64,000 bases of DNA from CAYOUV01 sp963790075. GTDB lineage: Bacteria; Chloroflexota; Anaerolineae; Anaerolineales; Villigracilaceae. The stretch spans positions 1,240,001 through 1,304,000 of the forward strand of contig CAWBNG010000004.1 of the NCBI GenBank assembly GCA_963790075.1, given 5' to 3'. Made by a program: the position numbers and the translations under genes. Below the pieces are notes generated by a model. That model had not been told where the DNA came from and ran no database searches. It saw only the letters and a program-made list of their open reading frames with translations. Of this stretch, positions 43,469-52,506 are shown one piece after another (the stretch's first letter is position 1; every line of letters begins with the position of its first letter).

Positions 43469-44431
43469 ATGACCGTACAGCGTTTTGAAAACGCGAAAGT
43501 TGTGAAAGAATCCTTAACCGAGCAAAAATATATCGCCAGTGATGAGATTGCAACCCTGGTATATCTCGCACAACAGCTTGGCAAACCACTTCTGGTGGAG
43601 GGACCGGCTGGGGTGGGAAAGACCGAGCTGGCGAAAGCCATTGCTGGAGCCACTGACCGGGAATTGATCCGTTTACAGTGTTACGAAGGCTTGGATGAAA
43701 CGAAGGCATTGTACGAATGGGAATACGCCAAGCAGTTGCTCTACACCCAGCTCTTACGCGACAAATTGCAGGAAACACTGGCGCAGGCCAGCAGCCTGAG
43801 CGAAGCTGCCGATCGACTGGCAGCCGAGGAGGATGTTTTCTTCTCGATGCGCTTCCTGCTGCAGCGACCGTTACTCAGGTCAATCCTGAGCGAGCAGCCG
43901 ACCGTATTATTGATCGACGAAATCGATCGTGCGGATGCCGAGTTCGAGGCCTTTTTGCTGGAAGTGCTGAGCGATTTCCAGGTCAGTGTTCCGGAATTGG
44001 GCACCTTGACTGCGCGCCATCGCCCTTTTGTGGTTTTAACCAGTAACAACACGCGCGAATTAAGCGAAGCCCTCAAGCGGCGCTGTCTCTACCTTTTCAT
44101 TGATTACCCAAACCTGGAAGAAGAACTGGCTGTCGTCCGGTTGAAGGTTCCGGAGCTGGCTTCCAAGTTGGCACGCCAGGCTGTCGAACTTGTGCAGCGT
44201 CTGCGCCGGGCTGATTTGCGAAAATCACCCAGCATCAGCGAGACGCTGGACTGGGCCAATGCATTGGTAACCCTCAATGCCGATCAGCTTGATGACAAAA
44301 CGCTATCCCAGACCATTAGTGTCTTGCTGAAACATGAAACAGATCTGGCCAAAGCCAAGCGCTTGATGCAGCCTCCATCCCGCCCTTCTACGCCCAACAT
44401 CGACGAACTTGGCAGATTTTCAGGTAATTAA
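43469..44431 (+). CDS. MoxR-type AAA+ ATPase (CoxD-like)
   Basis: A 320-residue MoxR-family AAA+ ATPase. P-loop GPAGVGKT is at about 45-52, Walker B LLIDEIDRAD near 150, and the sensor-1 segment VLTSNNTRELSEALKRRC near 190. MoxR ATPases act with VWA-domain proteins to mature metalloenzymes; CoxD with CoxE activates Mo-containing CO dehydrogenase. The VWA partner starts 17 bases downstream, and a Mo hydroxylase and XdhC are encoded 10 kb away, supporting a maturation role. It is first in its operon. Confidence 0.93.
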   Translation: MTVQRFENAKVVKESLTEQKYIASDEIATLVYLAQQLGKPLLVEGPAGVGKTELAKAIAGATDRELIRLQCYEGLDETKALYEWEYAKQLLYTQLLRDKLQETLAQASSLSEAADRLAAEEDVFFSMRFLLQRPLLRSILSEQPTVLLIDEIDRADAEFEAFLLEVLSDFQVSVPELGTLTARHRPFVVLTSNNTRELSEALKRRCLYLFIDYPNLEEELAVVRLKVPELASKLARQAVELVQRLRRADLRKSPSISETLDWANALVTLNADQLDDKTLSQTISVLLKHETDLAKAKRLMQPPSRPSTPNIDELGRFSGN

Positions 44432-44448
44432 GGAAAGCTGGTAAGCGC

Positions 44449-45822
44449 ATGGAAGGGCGTATCCTGAAACTAATTGCCGCCCTAAGGGCGAGTGGAGTGC
44501 GTGTCAGTCTGGCTGAGAGTGCGGATGCCTTCTCTGCAATCGATCAGTTGGGGGTACAGGATCGCGACACCTTCCGGCTCAGCTTGCGTGCGACTTTGAT
44601 CAAGGATGCGCGCGATCTCGCAGTCTTTGACAAATTGTTTCCCCTGTTTTTTGGCCAGGGCGAACCCCCCATGAGCGACCTGTCTTCGGATTTGACTCCT
44701 GAAGAAGCCCGGCAGATTGCCGATGCCCTGCGGCAGATGAGCCAGCGCTTGCGGGCACGATTTGAAGGCCTGCTGCAGGGTAAGTCACTGACCCGTGAGG
44801 AACTGGAACAGTTGGCGCAGATGGTTGGATTGAACAATGTAGACGATTTGCGTTACCAGAACTGGATGGCGCAGCGAATGCAACGCGCGCTGGGATTTCC
44901 CGAAGTCCGCGAAGCGTTGGAAGAATTGATGCAAACCCTATCAGAAATGGGGATGGATTCCCAGCGCCTGGAGCAAATCCGGGATCTGATCCGGCAAAAC
45001 CTTCAGTCGATAGGGCAACAAGTTGCGCAATTTGCGGGGGAACGAATTGTCGAGAATTTGAGTGAAAAGCCGCCGACCGAGGAATTGGATGATTTGTTGA
45101 ACCGTCCCTTCGGCTCGCTTTCAGACCGGGAGAAGAAACTGATCCAGCGTGAGGTACAACGTTTGGCGGCTGCGCTGCGGACTCGGATCGCTTTGCGGCA
45201 GAAGCGCGCCAAGACCGGCCAGTTAGACGCTAAAGCAACCCTGCGCGCCAACTTGAAACATCAGAGCGTGCCGATCGAAATTCGCCATCGCAACCGGACG
45301 CGTAAACCGCGTATTGTCGCGATTTGCGACGTGAGCACCTCCATGCGTTTTTTTTCAGAGTTGATGCTCGGATTCCTGTATGCTTTACAGGGACAGGTGC
45401 GTAAAATGCACGCCTTCGCATTTATCGATCATCTGGAATATATCTCAACCGATTTCTCCGATGGAGAAACCAGCGAAGCTGTTTCACGCGTATTGACCCG
45501 CATGCCCTCGGGTTATTACAATACTGATTTGGGTCATTCGCTGCAGAATTTCACTCACGATCATTTGGATACGCTCAATGGCCGGACGACGTTGATCGTG
45601 GTAGGAGACGGACGAAACAATTTCAACGATCCTCGCCTGGATTTGTTCTCACAAATGGCTCGGCGTAGCGCGCGTACGATTTGGCTCAATCCTGAGCCGC
45701 CGGATATGTGGGGTTCGGGGGATAGCGATATGCACCAGTATGCACCACTATGCGATTCCGTGCTCCAGGTTCGTAATCTGGCCGAATTGACGGCTGCGGT
45801 GGACAGTTTGTTGGCCGCTTGA
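44449..45822 (+). CDS. CoxE-like VWA-domain protein
   Basis: A 457-residue protein of the CoxE family. A helical N-terminal region (about 1-260, rich in Gln/Arg/Glu) precedes a von Willebrand A domain whose MIDAS motif is DVSTS in AICDVSTSMRF, near residue 290. The IVVGDGRNNFND segment is typical of the fold. It pairs with the MoxR ATPase 17 bases upstream; such pairs insert or remodel metal centres. Its natural client here may be the Mo hydroxylase at 54772-57743 or the AOR downstream. Confidence 0.9.
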   Translation: MEGRILKLIAALRASGVRVSLAESADAFSAIDQLGVQDRDTFRLSLRATLIKDARDLAVFDKLFPLFFGQGEPPMSDLSSDLTPEEARQIADALRQMSQRLRARFEGLLQGKSLTREELEQLAQMVGLNNVDDLRYQNWMAQRMQRALGFPEVREALEELMQTLSEMGMDSQRLEQIRDLIRQNLQSIGQQVAQFAGERIVENLSEKPPTEELDDLLNRPFGSLSDREKKLIQREVQRLAAALRTRIALRQKRAKTGQLDAKATLRANLKHQSVPIEIRHRNRTRKPRIVAICDVSTSMRFFSELMLGFLYALQGQVRKMHAFAFIDHLEYISTDFSDGETSEAVSRVLTRMPSGYYNTDLGHSLQNFTHDHLDTLNGRTTLIVVGDGRNNFNDPRLDLFSQMARRSARTIWLNPEPPDMWGSGDSDMHQYAPLCDSVLQVRNLAELTAAVDSLLAA

Positions 45823-45858
45823 TTGGCATGCAAACTGGTTTTTTCACGAGAGGGAAGC

Positions 45859-45864
45859 TATAAT
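45859..45864 (+). promoter_or_regulatory. Possible -10 element before the AOR gene
   Basis: TATAAT lies 47 bases upstream of the AOR ATG, with no good -35 at 17 bases. The gene could alternatively be read through from the MoxR-CoxE operon. Confidence 0.35.
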
Positions 45865-45911
45865 CGTGACTGAACCTTTAGATCCATCTATATGGAGTGG
45901 GAGCCGAGGTC

Positions 45912-47726
45912 ATGCAACCAGTTTTAACCATCGATCTAACGACCAGGGAGGTTGGCGAGTATAACGTTCCAGGGCAATGGGAACGAGACTTTCTGGGGGG
46001 GGCTTCGCTTGCAGCTCGCCTGTTGTACAAATCGCTCACCCTTGAGCTCGATCCGTTTTCTCCAGAATCGCCTCTGCTTTTCCTAAACGGCCCTTTAAGC
46101 GGGACAGCTGGCCCGGCCGTGGGTCGCTTTGTGGTTTGTGGAAAATCTCCTGCGACCGGTTTGTGGGCCGAATCGAATTGTGGTGGTTTTTGGGGCCCGG
46201 AATTGCGCTTTGCCGGCTATGATGGGTTGTGGATCAAGGGTAAAGCCGAAAATCCGGTCTACCTTTGGATCAATGATGGGCAGGTTCAAATCCGGGATGC
46301 GCTTCACTTGGTAGGGCAGGATACTTATCAAACCCAGGAAACGGTCAAGCGGGAACTCAACGTGCCTGGTCTGCATGTTGCTGTGATTGGCCCGGCTGCA
46401 GAGAGTGAGGTGGTCTTTGCTGGAATTTTTTGCGATCACGGTCGTACCGCCGGCCGGACGGGCTTGGGCGCCGTGATGGGTTCCAAAAATCTCAAGGCTA
46501 TTGCCGTCAGGGGGACCAAAAAGATCCCGCTGGCGGACCCAGAACTCTTCGGAGGATTTCGCTCGGCTGCTAATCGTGGTTTGCGCAGCGATACGGTGAG
46601 TCGGGTGGCGACAGAATTGGGGACCGCCGGAATTGCAGATTATGCCCATTACATGGGCAGTATGCCCAAGAAATACTATTCCCAGGGCACATTCGAGGTT
46701 GATAAAGTCTCGGGTGCGACGATGTCTGAGACCATCCTGGCCGGGATCAGTGCCTGCCACGGCTGTGTGATTGCCTGCGGGCGTGTGGTGCGCCTGGACG
46801 ACGGTCAAAAACGCAAAGGCCCCGAATACGAGACCGTGGTGGGCTTTGGTCCCAATCTCTTGAACGATGACCTGTCGGAAATTACCCGTCTGGGCGAATT
46901 GTGTGATCGCTACGGTATGGACACGATCAGCACCAGCAATATCATCGGCCTGGCTTTTCATCTGTTCGAAATGGGAATAATCTCCGAAGCCGATACAGAT
47001 GGGCTGACACTTGCGTGGGGCGATACGCAGGCTGTTGCGCAACTCATTCACAAGATTGCCAGGCGCGAAGGGCTCGGAGAATGGATGGCGCAAGGCTCGC
47101 GGGGTTTTGCCAGGCACTTTGGCGTGGAAGAGGAAGCCGTGCAGGTGAATGGGCTGGAAGTGGCGTATCACGACCCGCGAGGTGTGACCGGCATGGCTTT
47201 GGTCTACGCTACCAGTCCGCGCGGAGCCTGTCACAACAAATCGGATTATTTCCTGGTCGACTGGGGACAGGCTGATTCAGCGCTTGGACTGGATTTCTTT
47301 AATGCGCAAGCCGGGGCGGAGAAGACTGCCAATGTGGCTCGCCATCAGGATTTCCGAGCCATGTGCGACTCGCTGGTTTTGTGTCTATTTTCAAATGTCT
47401 CAGCGGAAACCATCCGGGATTTGATCAATGCTGCGGTCGGCCTGGATTGGACGATCGAGGACATGCTGCTTTCCGGGGAACGCAGCTGGAATCTAAAACG
47501 GGCGATCAACAACCGGTTGGGTTTGACCCGGGCGAATGACAAATTACCTAAAGCTCTGCTGGAACCCTACCCGGATGGTTATGCAGGTGGAAATGTGCCG
47601 GATCTTCATTCCATGCTGGAAGCCTATTATATCGTTCGCAACTGGGATCCGGAGACGGGCCGACCAGTTAAAGAAAAACTCTTGGCTTTGGGATTGGACG
47701 ATGTTGCGAATGACTTGTGGGGATGA
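45912..47726 (+). CDS. Aldehyde:ferredoxin oxidoreductase (tungsten-type)
   Basis: A 604-residue AOR-family enzyme that oxidises aldehydes to acids with a W- or Mo-bis-pterin and one [4Fe-4S] cluster, passing electrons to ferredoxin. Cluster ligands are visible as C282-x2-C285-x3-C289 and a distal Cys (C491 is the likeliest). The pterin-binding segments are FGPNLLNDD and a GRTGLGAVMGSKNLKA-type block (shown in part). ATG 45912 is used, with GGGAG eight bases before; an in-frame GTG at 45897 is less likely. No MoaD-like gene is next to it. The exact aldehyde is unknown. Confidence 0.94.
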   Translation: MQPVLTIDLTTREVGEYNVPGQWERDFLGGASLAARLLYKSLTLELDPFSPESPLLFLNGPLSGTAGPAVGRFVVCGKSPATGLWAESNCGGFWGPELRFAGYDGLWIKGKAENPVYLWINDGQVQIRDALHLVGQDTYQTQETVKRELNVPGLHVAVIGPAAESEVVFAGIFCDHGRTAGRTGLGAVMGSKNLKAIAVRGTKKIPLADPELFGGFRSAANRGLRSDTVSRVATELGTAGIADYAHYMGSMPKKYYSQGTFEVDKVSGATMSETILAGISACHGCVIACGRVVRLDDGQKRKGPEYETVVGFGPNLLNDDLSEITRLGELCDRYGMDTISTSNIIGLAFHLFEMGIISEADTDGLTLAWGDTQAVAQLIHKIARREGLGEWMAQGSRGFARHFGVEEEAVQVNGLEVAYHDPRGVTGMALVYATSPRGACHNKSDYFLVDWGQADSALGLDFFNAQAGAEKTANVARHQDFRAMCDSLVLCLFSNVSAETIRDLINAAVGLDWTIEDMLLSGERSWNLKRAINNRLGLTRANDKLPKALLEPYPDGYAGGNVPDLHSMLEAYYIVRNWDPETGRPVKEKLLALGLDDVANDLWG

Positions 47727-47761
47727 TTTGGTAATATCTTTAAAATGAACGTGGAGGAAAA

Positions 47762-49393
47762 ATGAAATTCGTATCCGTAGATGAAATGCATGCGATCGAG
47801 AAGGAGGCAGATGCCAGCGGCCTGTCTTATGCTCAGATGATGGAAAATGCCGGGCTTGGGTTGGCTAAGTCGATCCTGGAATTGCCCATCCGCGATGACC
47901 AGGAACTGGATGTCACCGGCCTGGTTGGTCCAGGCAACAATGGAGGCGATACGCTGGTTGCATTGGCGCACCTGGCCCTAAACGATTGGCATGTGCGCGC
48001 CTATCTGGTTAAGCGTAAAGCGGGCGGTGATCCGCTGGTTGAGCGCGTCAAACAGTCCGGCGGCGAGATTATTTTGGCTGAGGATGACCAGCGTTCCGAG
48101 CAGCTGGTGACGTTTTTGGAAACCAGTACGCTCGTGCTGGATGGCCTGCTTGGCACGGGCATTCATTTGCCACTGCGCGGGGAGGTTGCGGATGTGTTGG
48201 CTGCGGCTCAACGCAGCATTCTCGAAGCAGATTGGATCCCATTCGTCGTGGCAGTCGATTGCCCGTCTGGCGTCGATGTGGATAGCGGTGAGGCGGCCCC
48301 AGAATGCATTCCAGCTGACTTGACCGTCACAATGGCAGCCGTCAAGCAGGGATTGCTGCGCTTTCCGGCCTTCGATTTGATCGGTGAACTTAAGGTGGTC
48401 GATATCGGCTTGCCGGAAAAACTAAAAACATGGGAAGCGATCCGGCACGAAGTAGCAGATGAAGATTCGGTAGCGGCCATTTTGCCGGAGCGCCCGGCCG
48501 ATGCCCATAAGGGTACCTTCGGTACTGCCATGGTTGTGGCGGGCTCAGTCAATTTCACCGGTGCAGCCTTGCTGGCCGGGAAAGCCGCCTACCGCATTGG
48601 TGCGGGCTTGGTTACTTTGGCGGTCCCGTCATTGTTGCATGGGGTGCTGGCCGGCCAATTCCCGGAAGCGACCTGGGTCTTGCTGCCGCATGAAATGGGT
48701 GTGATTTCTGCCAGCGCTGCCGAAGTCCTGGCGAAGAACCTTGAGCGGCCGACCGCGCTGCTGGTGGGTCCCGGCTTTGGGTTGGAAGATACCACCAAAG
48801 AGTTTATCCAGAATATGTTGGAAGGTAAGTACGCTCCCAAGAAGGCAACTGCGCGCATCGGCTTTGTACACGAGCAAGCCCAATCTCCAGAAGCTGATCG
48901 CGTTTCGCTGCCGCCAATGGTCGTCGATGCCGACGGCTTGAAGTTGTTGGCGAAAATCGAGAACTGGCCCAAGTTGCTACCCGCTCCAGCGGTCTTGACC
49001 CCTCATCCCGGAGAGATGACGGTCTTGACTGGCCTGCCCACCGCTGAGATCCAGGCTGACCGGCGGGGCGTGGCGGTCAAATATGCCAAGGAGTGGGGGC
49101 ATGTTGTGGTGCTCAAAGGTGCGTTCACGATCGTGGCTGCGCCAGACGGACGGACGACTACCATCCCGGTCGCCACGTCTGCGCTGGCCCGGGCCGGGAC
49201 CGGGGATGTCCTGGCTGGGTTGATCGTCGGACTGCGTGCTCAGGGTGTTGAGGCTTACGCGGCGGCGGTTGCCGGAGCCTGGATCCACGCTCACGCCGGG
49301 CTGTATGCGGCTGAGGCCTTGGGAAGTACCGCCTCGGTCATGGCTGGGGATGTTCTCGATTCCATTCCAGACGTCCTGGCTGATATTTCATAA
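47762..49393 (+). CDS. nnr: Bifunctional NAD(P)H-hydrate epimerase / ADP-dependent NAD(P)HX dehydratase
   Basis: A 543-residue two-domain repair enzyme. The N-terminal YjeF_N epimerase (about 1-215) carries GPGNNGGDT; the C-terminal carbohydrate-kinase-like dehydratase (about 225-543) carries the TPHPGEM segment and GTGDVLAG catalytic motif with its Asp. It rescues NADH and NADPH damaged by hydration. An insertion with KKATARIGFVHEQAQS lies around residues 360-375. It follows AOR by 35 bases; both concern redox metabolism, but co-transcription is not proven. A terminator follows. Confidence 0.95.
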   Translation: MKFVSVDEMHAIEKEADASGLSYAQMMENAGLGLAKSILELPIRDDQELDVTGLVGPGNNGGDTLVALAHLALNDWHVRAYLVKRKAGGDPLVERVKQSGGEIILAEDDQRSEQLVTFLETSTLVLDGLLGTGIHLPLRGEVADVLAAAQRSILEADWIPFVVAVDCPSGVDVDSGEAAPECIPADLTVTMAAVKQGLLRFPAFDLIGELKVVDIGLPEKLKTWEAIRHEVADEDSVAAILPERPADAHKGTFGTAMVVAGSVNFTGAALLAGKAAYRIGAGLVTLAVPSLLHGVLAGQFPEATWVLLPHEMGVISASAAEVLAKNLERPTALLVGPGFGLEDTTKEFIQNMLEGKYAPKKATARIGFVHEQAQSPEADRVSLPPMVVDADGLKLLAKIENWPKLLPAPAVLTPHPGEMTVLTGLPTAEIQADRRGVAVKYAKEWGHVVVLKGAFTIVAAPDGRTTTIPVATSALARAGTGDVLAGLIVGLRAQGVEAYAAAVAGAWIHAHAGLYAAEALGSTASVMAGDVLDSIPDVLADIS

Positions 49394-49413
49394 TCCCCTT
49401 TAATTAAAAAAGC

Positions 49414-49436
49414 AGAGCGAGTCGTTGACTCGCTCT
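49414..49436. terminator. Terminator between nnr and the SPFH-domain gene
   Basis: Ten-bp stem AGAGCGAGTC / GACTCGCTCT (49414-49423 with 49427-49436), preceded by an A-tract that gives the U-tract on the minus strand. Confidence 0.75.
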
Positions 49437-49448
49437 ACTGGATTCTGG

Positions 49449-50492
49449 TTAGCTATTCAAGAACTTTTCCAGAGACTCTTTGCTGATGCGATATGCATTG
49501 CCGAGTTTTTTAGCTTGTAATCCGCCATCCTTGATGGCTGCCAGCACATCTTCTTCCGAGACCTTTAAAAATGCGGCTGCCTCGGATGGGGTCATCACAT
49601 CGGGCATATCGTTGGCGGCTGCGCCACTAGCTGCGGATTGCTGGCTGGCGACTGCACCCGAAGTGGCCTGCTGCATCAAATTGCCAATGCCCATCCCGGC
49701 ACCAATACCGGCTGTCAGGCCAGCACCGCCACTGGGATTGGAGGCGGCGTCGCGCATCGCGTCAGCTGCCTGGAGCTGGGTGTAGGTTGCCATATCGAGC
49801 ATGCCCATGTCGCGCAGTTCTTGAGCTGATTTATCGGATGGTTTTAAGTTGCCGATGTAGAACGATTTGAGCGCCATGCCGATGGCTGCGAAGTCGTCCT
49901 GTGCCTTGGCGCGTACGCCCGCACCGAGTTCCTCGGTCAGGGCAATCATCTCGACGACACTGTTCTTGGCGCCAGTTTCGCCAAGGATATCCTGCAGCTT
50001 GGACAGCAGCATAGTGCGCAGGCGCTCCTCGATCTCACCCATGCGGTAAGCGCCCTGCGTGCCGACAATCTGCGTGACGAACTGCTGTGGGTCGCTGATC
50101 TGGAAGGAATAGGTGCCAAAGCCCTGCAGGAGTGCTACACCCAGGCCCATGCCGGGGTTGCGAACGATGATTGGCTGTGGCGTGCCCCACTTGCGGTTAG
50201 CGAATTCCTTGCGAGAGACAAAGTAGACTTCGGCTGGGAAGGGTGTACGGTCGTTGAAGGCTTTGCCAATAAAATCGATCAAGAGCGGGATGTTAGCCGT
50301 GGCAATCGTGTGGCGACCGGGGCCGAAGACGTCCAGGGCGTTCCCATCACGGAAAAACACTGCGGACTGGGCTTCACGTACGATCACCTGCGAACCGATA
50401 CGATAATCGCCGATCCCTTCTTCCGGGAAGCGATGGACGATCTCGTCCGCCATTTCGTTGGGGTATTCGATGACGTCAAAAATCCTGGCCAT
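49449..50492 (-). CDS. SPFH-domain protein with C-terminal excisionase-like helix-turn-helix
   Basis: A 347-residue protein. Residues about 1-240 match the YdjI-type SPFH/virion-core-like family, seen in the IIVRNPGMGLGV block and the QDDFAAIGMALKSFYI helix region (shown in outline). A Gly/Ala/Gln-rich linker (about 240-300) leads to a MerR/excisionase-type DNA-binding domain (about 302-345: TPSEAAAFLKVSEEDVLAA, then AYRISKESLEKF). SPFH proteins assemble on membranes; joining to an HTH is noteworthy, although small HTH modules often serve as protein or DNA adaptors. The gene is alone on the minus strand. Confidence 0.82.
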   Translation of the reverse strand: MARIFDVIEYPNEMADEIVHRFPEEGIGDYRIGSQVIVREAQSAVFFRDGNALDVFGPGRHTIATANIPLLIDFIGKAFNDRTPFPAEVYFVSRKEFANRKWGTPQPIIVRNPGMGLGVALLQGFGTYSFQISDPQQFVTQIVGTQGAYRMGEIEERLRTMLLSKLQDILGETGAKNSVVEMIALTEELGAGVRAKAQDDFAAIGMALKSFYIGNLKPSDKSAQELRDMGMLDMATYTQLQAADAMRDAASNPSGGAGLTAGIGAGMGIGNLMQQATSGAVASQQSAASGAAANDMPDVMTPSEAAAFLKVSEEDVLAAIKDGGLQAKKLGNAYRISKESLEKFLNS

Positions 50493-50604
50493 GTGACTCT
50501 CCTTATTATCTATTTAATCGCGATTTCATTATAGCCGAGGAAGATACAGTCTACAAGATATCGCTGTTCTATTTTAATTCTACGTACAGGTTCCAATTTA
50601 GTTG

Positions 50605-51405
50605 CTAAGCCTTCATCTGTTTGCCGGTCCCACCGTTGTGAAGCATGATGATCTCGGCCAGGATGCTGACAGCGATCTCCTCCGGCGTCTCAGCCTGCAG
50701 CTCAAGCCCGATCGGTGAGTGGACGCGTTTGATCTGTCCCTTGGGAATGCCGCGCGCTTCGAGCTCCTTGACAGTCGTCGCCCAGCGGCGTTTTGAACCG
50801 ATCACGCCGATGTAAGCAGCCTGAGACTCGAGCAACGCTGGCAGCCCGGGTACGTCGGTTGTCACACCTCGTGTGGTTAGCACGATGTAGGTCTGGTTGT
50901 CAATTTTGAGTTGATCCGGTAATTCCGCTATTGGGACTGGATAGTAAGCATCGGCGTCAGGAACGGCCTCGGGGGTACAGAATTCCGGCCGGTCGTCCGA
51001 GACGGCCACGCGGAAGTTCAGCCAGTTCGCCAGATGGGCTACAGCTTTGCCAACATGTCCGCTGCCAATCACCAGAAGTAAAGGGGGCGGTAAGATCGGT
51101 TCCACAAACACCTCCACTTGTCCCCCGCACACACCCGGATCGCCACGCGCTGGATCGGTCATATTGTAGTGCAGCAATCGCGATTTGCCATCAGCCAGCA
51201 CCGTCCCGGCTTCATTCCGGACGCGATTTTCCAGGTCCCCGCCGCCGACCGTGCCGATGAAGCTGCCATCGGGATAGACCAGCATCTTGCTGGTAGAATG
51301 GCGCGGTGTGGAACCCTGGCTGGATACGACCGTGCACAGCGCAGCGGATTCGTGATTTTGCTCGAGTTCAGCGAGTGCTTGATAAATGGATTTCATGCTA
51401 CCCAT
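50605..51405 (-). CDS. xdhC: XdhC/CoxI-family molybdenum cofactor sulfuration protein
   Basis: A 266-residue Moco-binding chaperone that delivers sulfurated cofactor to Mo hydroxylases. The N-terminal XdhC_CoxI domain has TVGGGDLE and DPGVCGGQVEVFVEP, with the conserved Cys; the Rossmann domain starts with VIGSGHVGKAVA. The first of two nearby ATGs (51405, 51396) is used; neither has a strong ribosome binding site. It is the last gene of the minus-strand Mo hydroxylase operon, 24 bases after the TolB-like gene, and supports Moco maturation of the enzyme at 54772-57743. Confidence 0.93.
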   Translation of the reverse strand: MGSMKSIYQALAELEQNHESAALCTVVSSQGSTPRHSTSKMLVYPDGSFIGTVGGGDLENRVRNEAGTVLADGKSRLLHYNMTDPARGDPGVCGGQVEVFVEPILPPPLLLVIGSGHVGKAVAHLANWLNFRVAVSDDRPEFCTPEAVPDADAYYPVPIAELPDQLKIDNQTYIVLTTRGVTTDVPGLPALLESQAAYIGVIGSKRRWATTVKELEARGIPKGQIKRVHSPIGLELQAETPEEIAVSILAEIIMLHNGGTGKQMKA

Positions 51406-51429
51406 TTTATCCGATAAACATTAAAGCCC

Positions 51430-52482
51430 TCAGGGTTGCCAGCGAGGTTGCCAATCCGGTTCCGGGTCGTGGGTTACCTGACGCGTGCTGTGACCGTCGA
51501 AGCGCATGATATAGATATCCGCCTGGTCAGCATTGCGTGTGGAATTGTAAGCGATCCAAAACCCATCCGGTGAGTAAGATGGGGCGGCGTTGTTTCCGCC
51601 ATTTGTCAGCTGGGTGGTCTGGCCGGTGGCGCTTTCCAGGCGATAAATATTTTTATCTCCTGGCAAGCCAGCGTAGATGACCAGATCCTTGCTATCCGGT
51701 GACCAGTTAATACTGCCGCCGATACCCTGCAAAGCGTGGGAAATCCGTCGAGGGGCTGATTTGGGATTTTGAGCATCGAGCAGGAAGATTTCGTAAGCGT
51801 TGGGTTGGTCGACAGACATCGCCAAGGCGATCGTTTTGCCGTCAGGCGCCCAGGCAGCGCTGACAATCGTATTTGGGCCGGCATAAAGCAGGTGCGGATT
51901 CTCTCCCATGCGCTGCATGATCCACAGTGAAGACGGACCGTCAGCGGCGCGATTGAGGAAGATGATCTGCTGTCCATCCGGTGAGAAATCCGGCGAGAAG
52001 GCATTGCCAATCCCCTGGGTTAATTGGAATTGCTTTCGGTTCTCCGGAATAAGCATGTAAAGATCAAAGCTGCCATTGCGATTGGACGCGTATACAATCA
52101 CATCACCTTGGGGGGAATATGTAGGGTAATAAGCGTTGCTGTTGGTTTCGATCAATTGCTCAAAACCGGTGCCGTCGGCGTTGATCAGGCAAATCTGGTT
52201 GTATTCTCCACGCGTACATGTGAAAAGGATGCGCCCACCATGTGCGCTGGTCGGACGCGGTGAGGCAGTAGGTGTGGGAGCCGGTGCCAAGGTTGTCAAA
52301 CCTTGAAGCCGGTAGATATCAAGCGAATTATTTGGGGTTGGGACCAACCAGAATAGCAGTGCGAGCGCCCCCACGATCAGTAGGCTGCAGGGCAGGCGAA
52401 AATTCCGGCGTTTCCTGAATTGCAGGGATTTCGCTGGGTGTCCCCCGGGATCAGAATTTCCACTCCAGCTGCGATTCGACAT
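51430..52482 (-). CDS. TolB-like beta-propeller lipidless anchor protein
   Basis: A 350-residue protein with one N-terminal membrane helix (about 32-47), a Pro/Thr-rich linker and a six-bladed PD40/TolB-like beta-propeller. Five or more blades show the SPDG-type repeat (YSPQGDVIVYASNRNG, FSPDGQQIIFL, WAPDGKTIALA, WSPDSKDLVIYAG, YSPDGFWIAYNSTRN). It would face the outside. Function is not known. It starts 24 bases after the pyrophosphatase stop in a tightly packed operon. Confidence 0.88.
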   Translation of the reverse strand: MSNRSWSGNSDPGGHPAKSLQFRKRRNFRLPCSLLIVGALALLFWLVPTPNNSLDIYRLQGLTTLAPAPTPTASPRPTSAHGGRILFTCTRGEYNQICLINADGTGFEQLIETNSNAYYPTYSPQGDVIVYASNRNGSFDLYMLIPENRKQFQLTQGIGNAFSPDFSPDGQQIIFLNRAADGPSSLWIMQRMGENPHLLYAGPNTIVSAAWAPDGKTIALAMSVDQPNAYEIFLLDAQNPKSAPRRISHALQGIGGSINWSPDSKDLVIYAGLPGDKNIYRLESATGQTTQLTNGGNNAAPSYSPDGFWIAYNSTRNADQADIYIMRFDGHSTRQVTHDPEPDWQPRWQP

Positions 52483-52506
52483 ATCGGCTCGGTCTTAATC
52501 GTGCGT

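Noticed and set aside
46095..47234. A 379-codon minus-strand open frame opposite the AOR gene
   Set aside because: Antisense shadow of a conserved enzyme; no plausible protein family or ribosome binding site.
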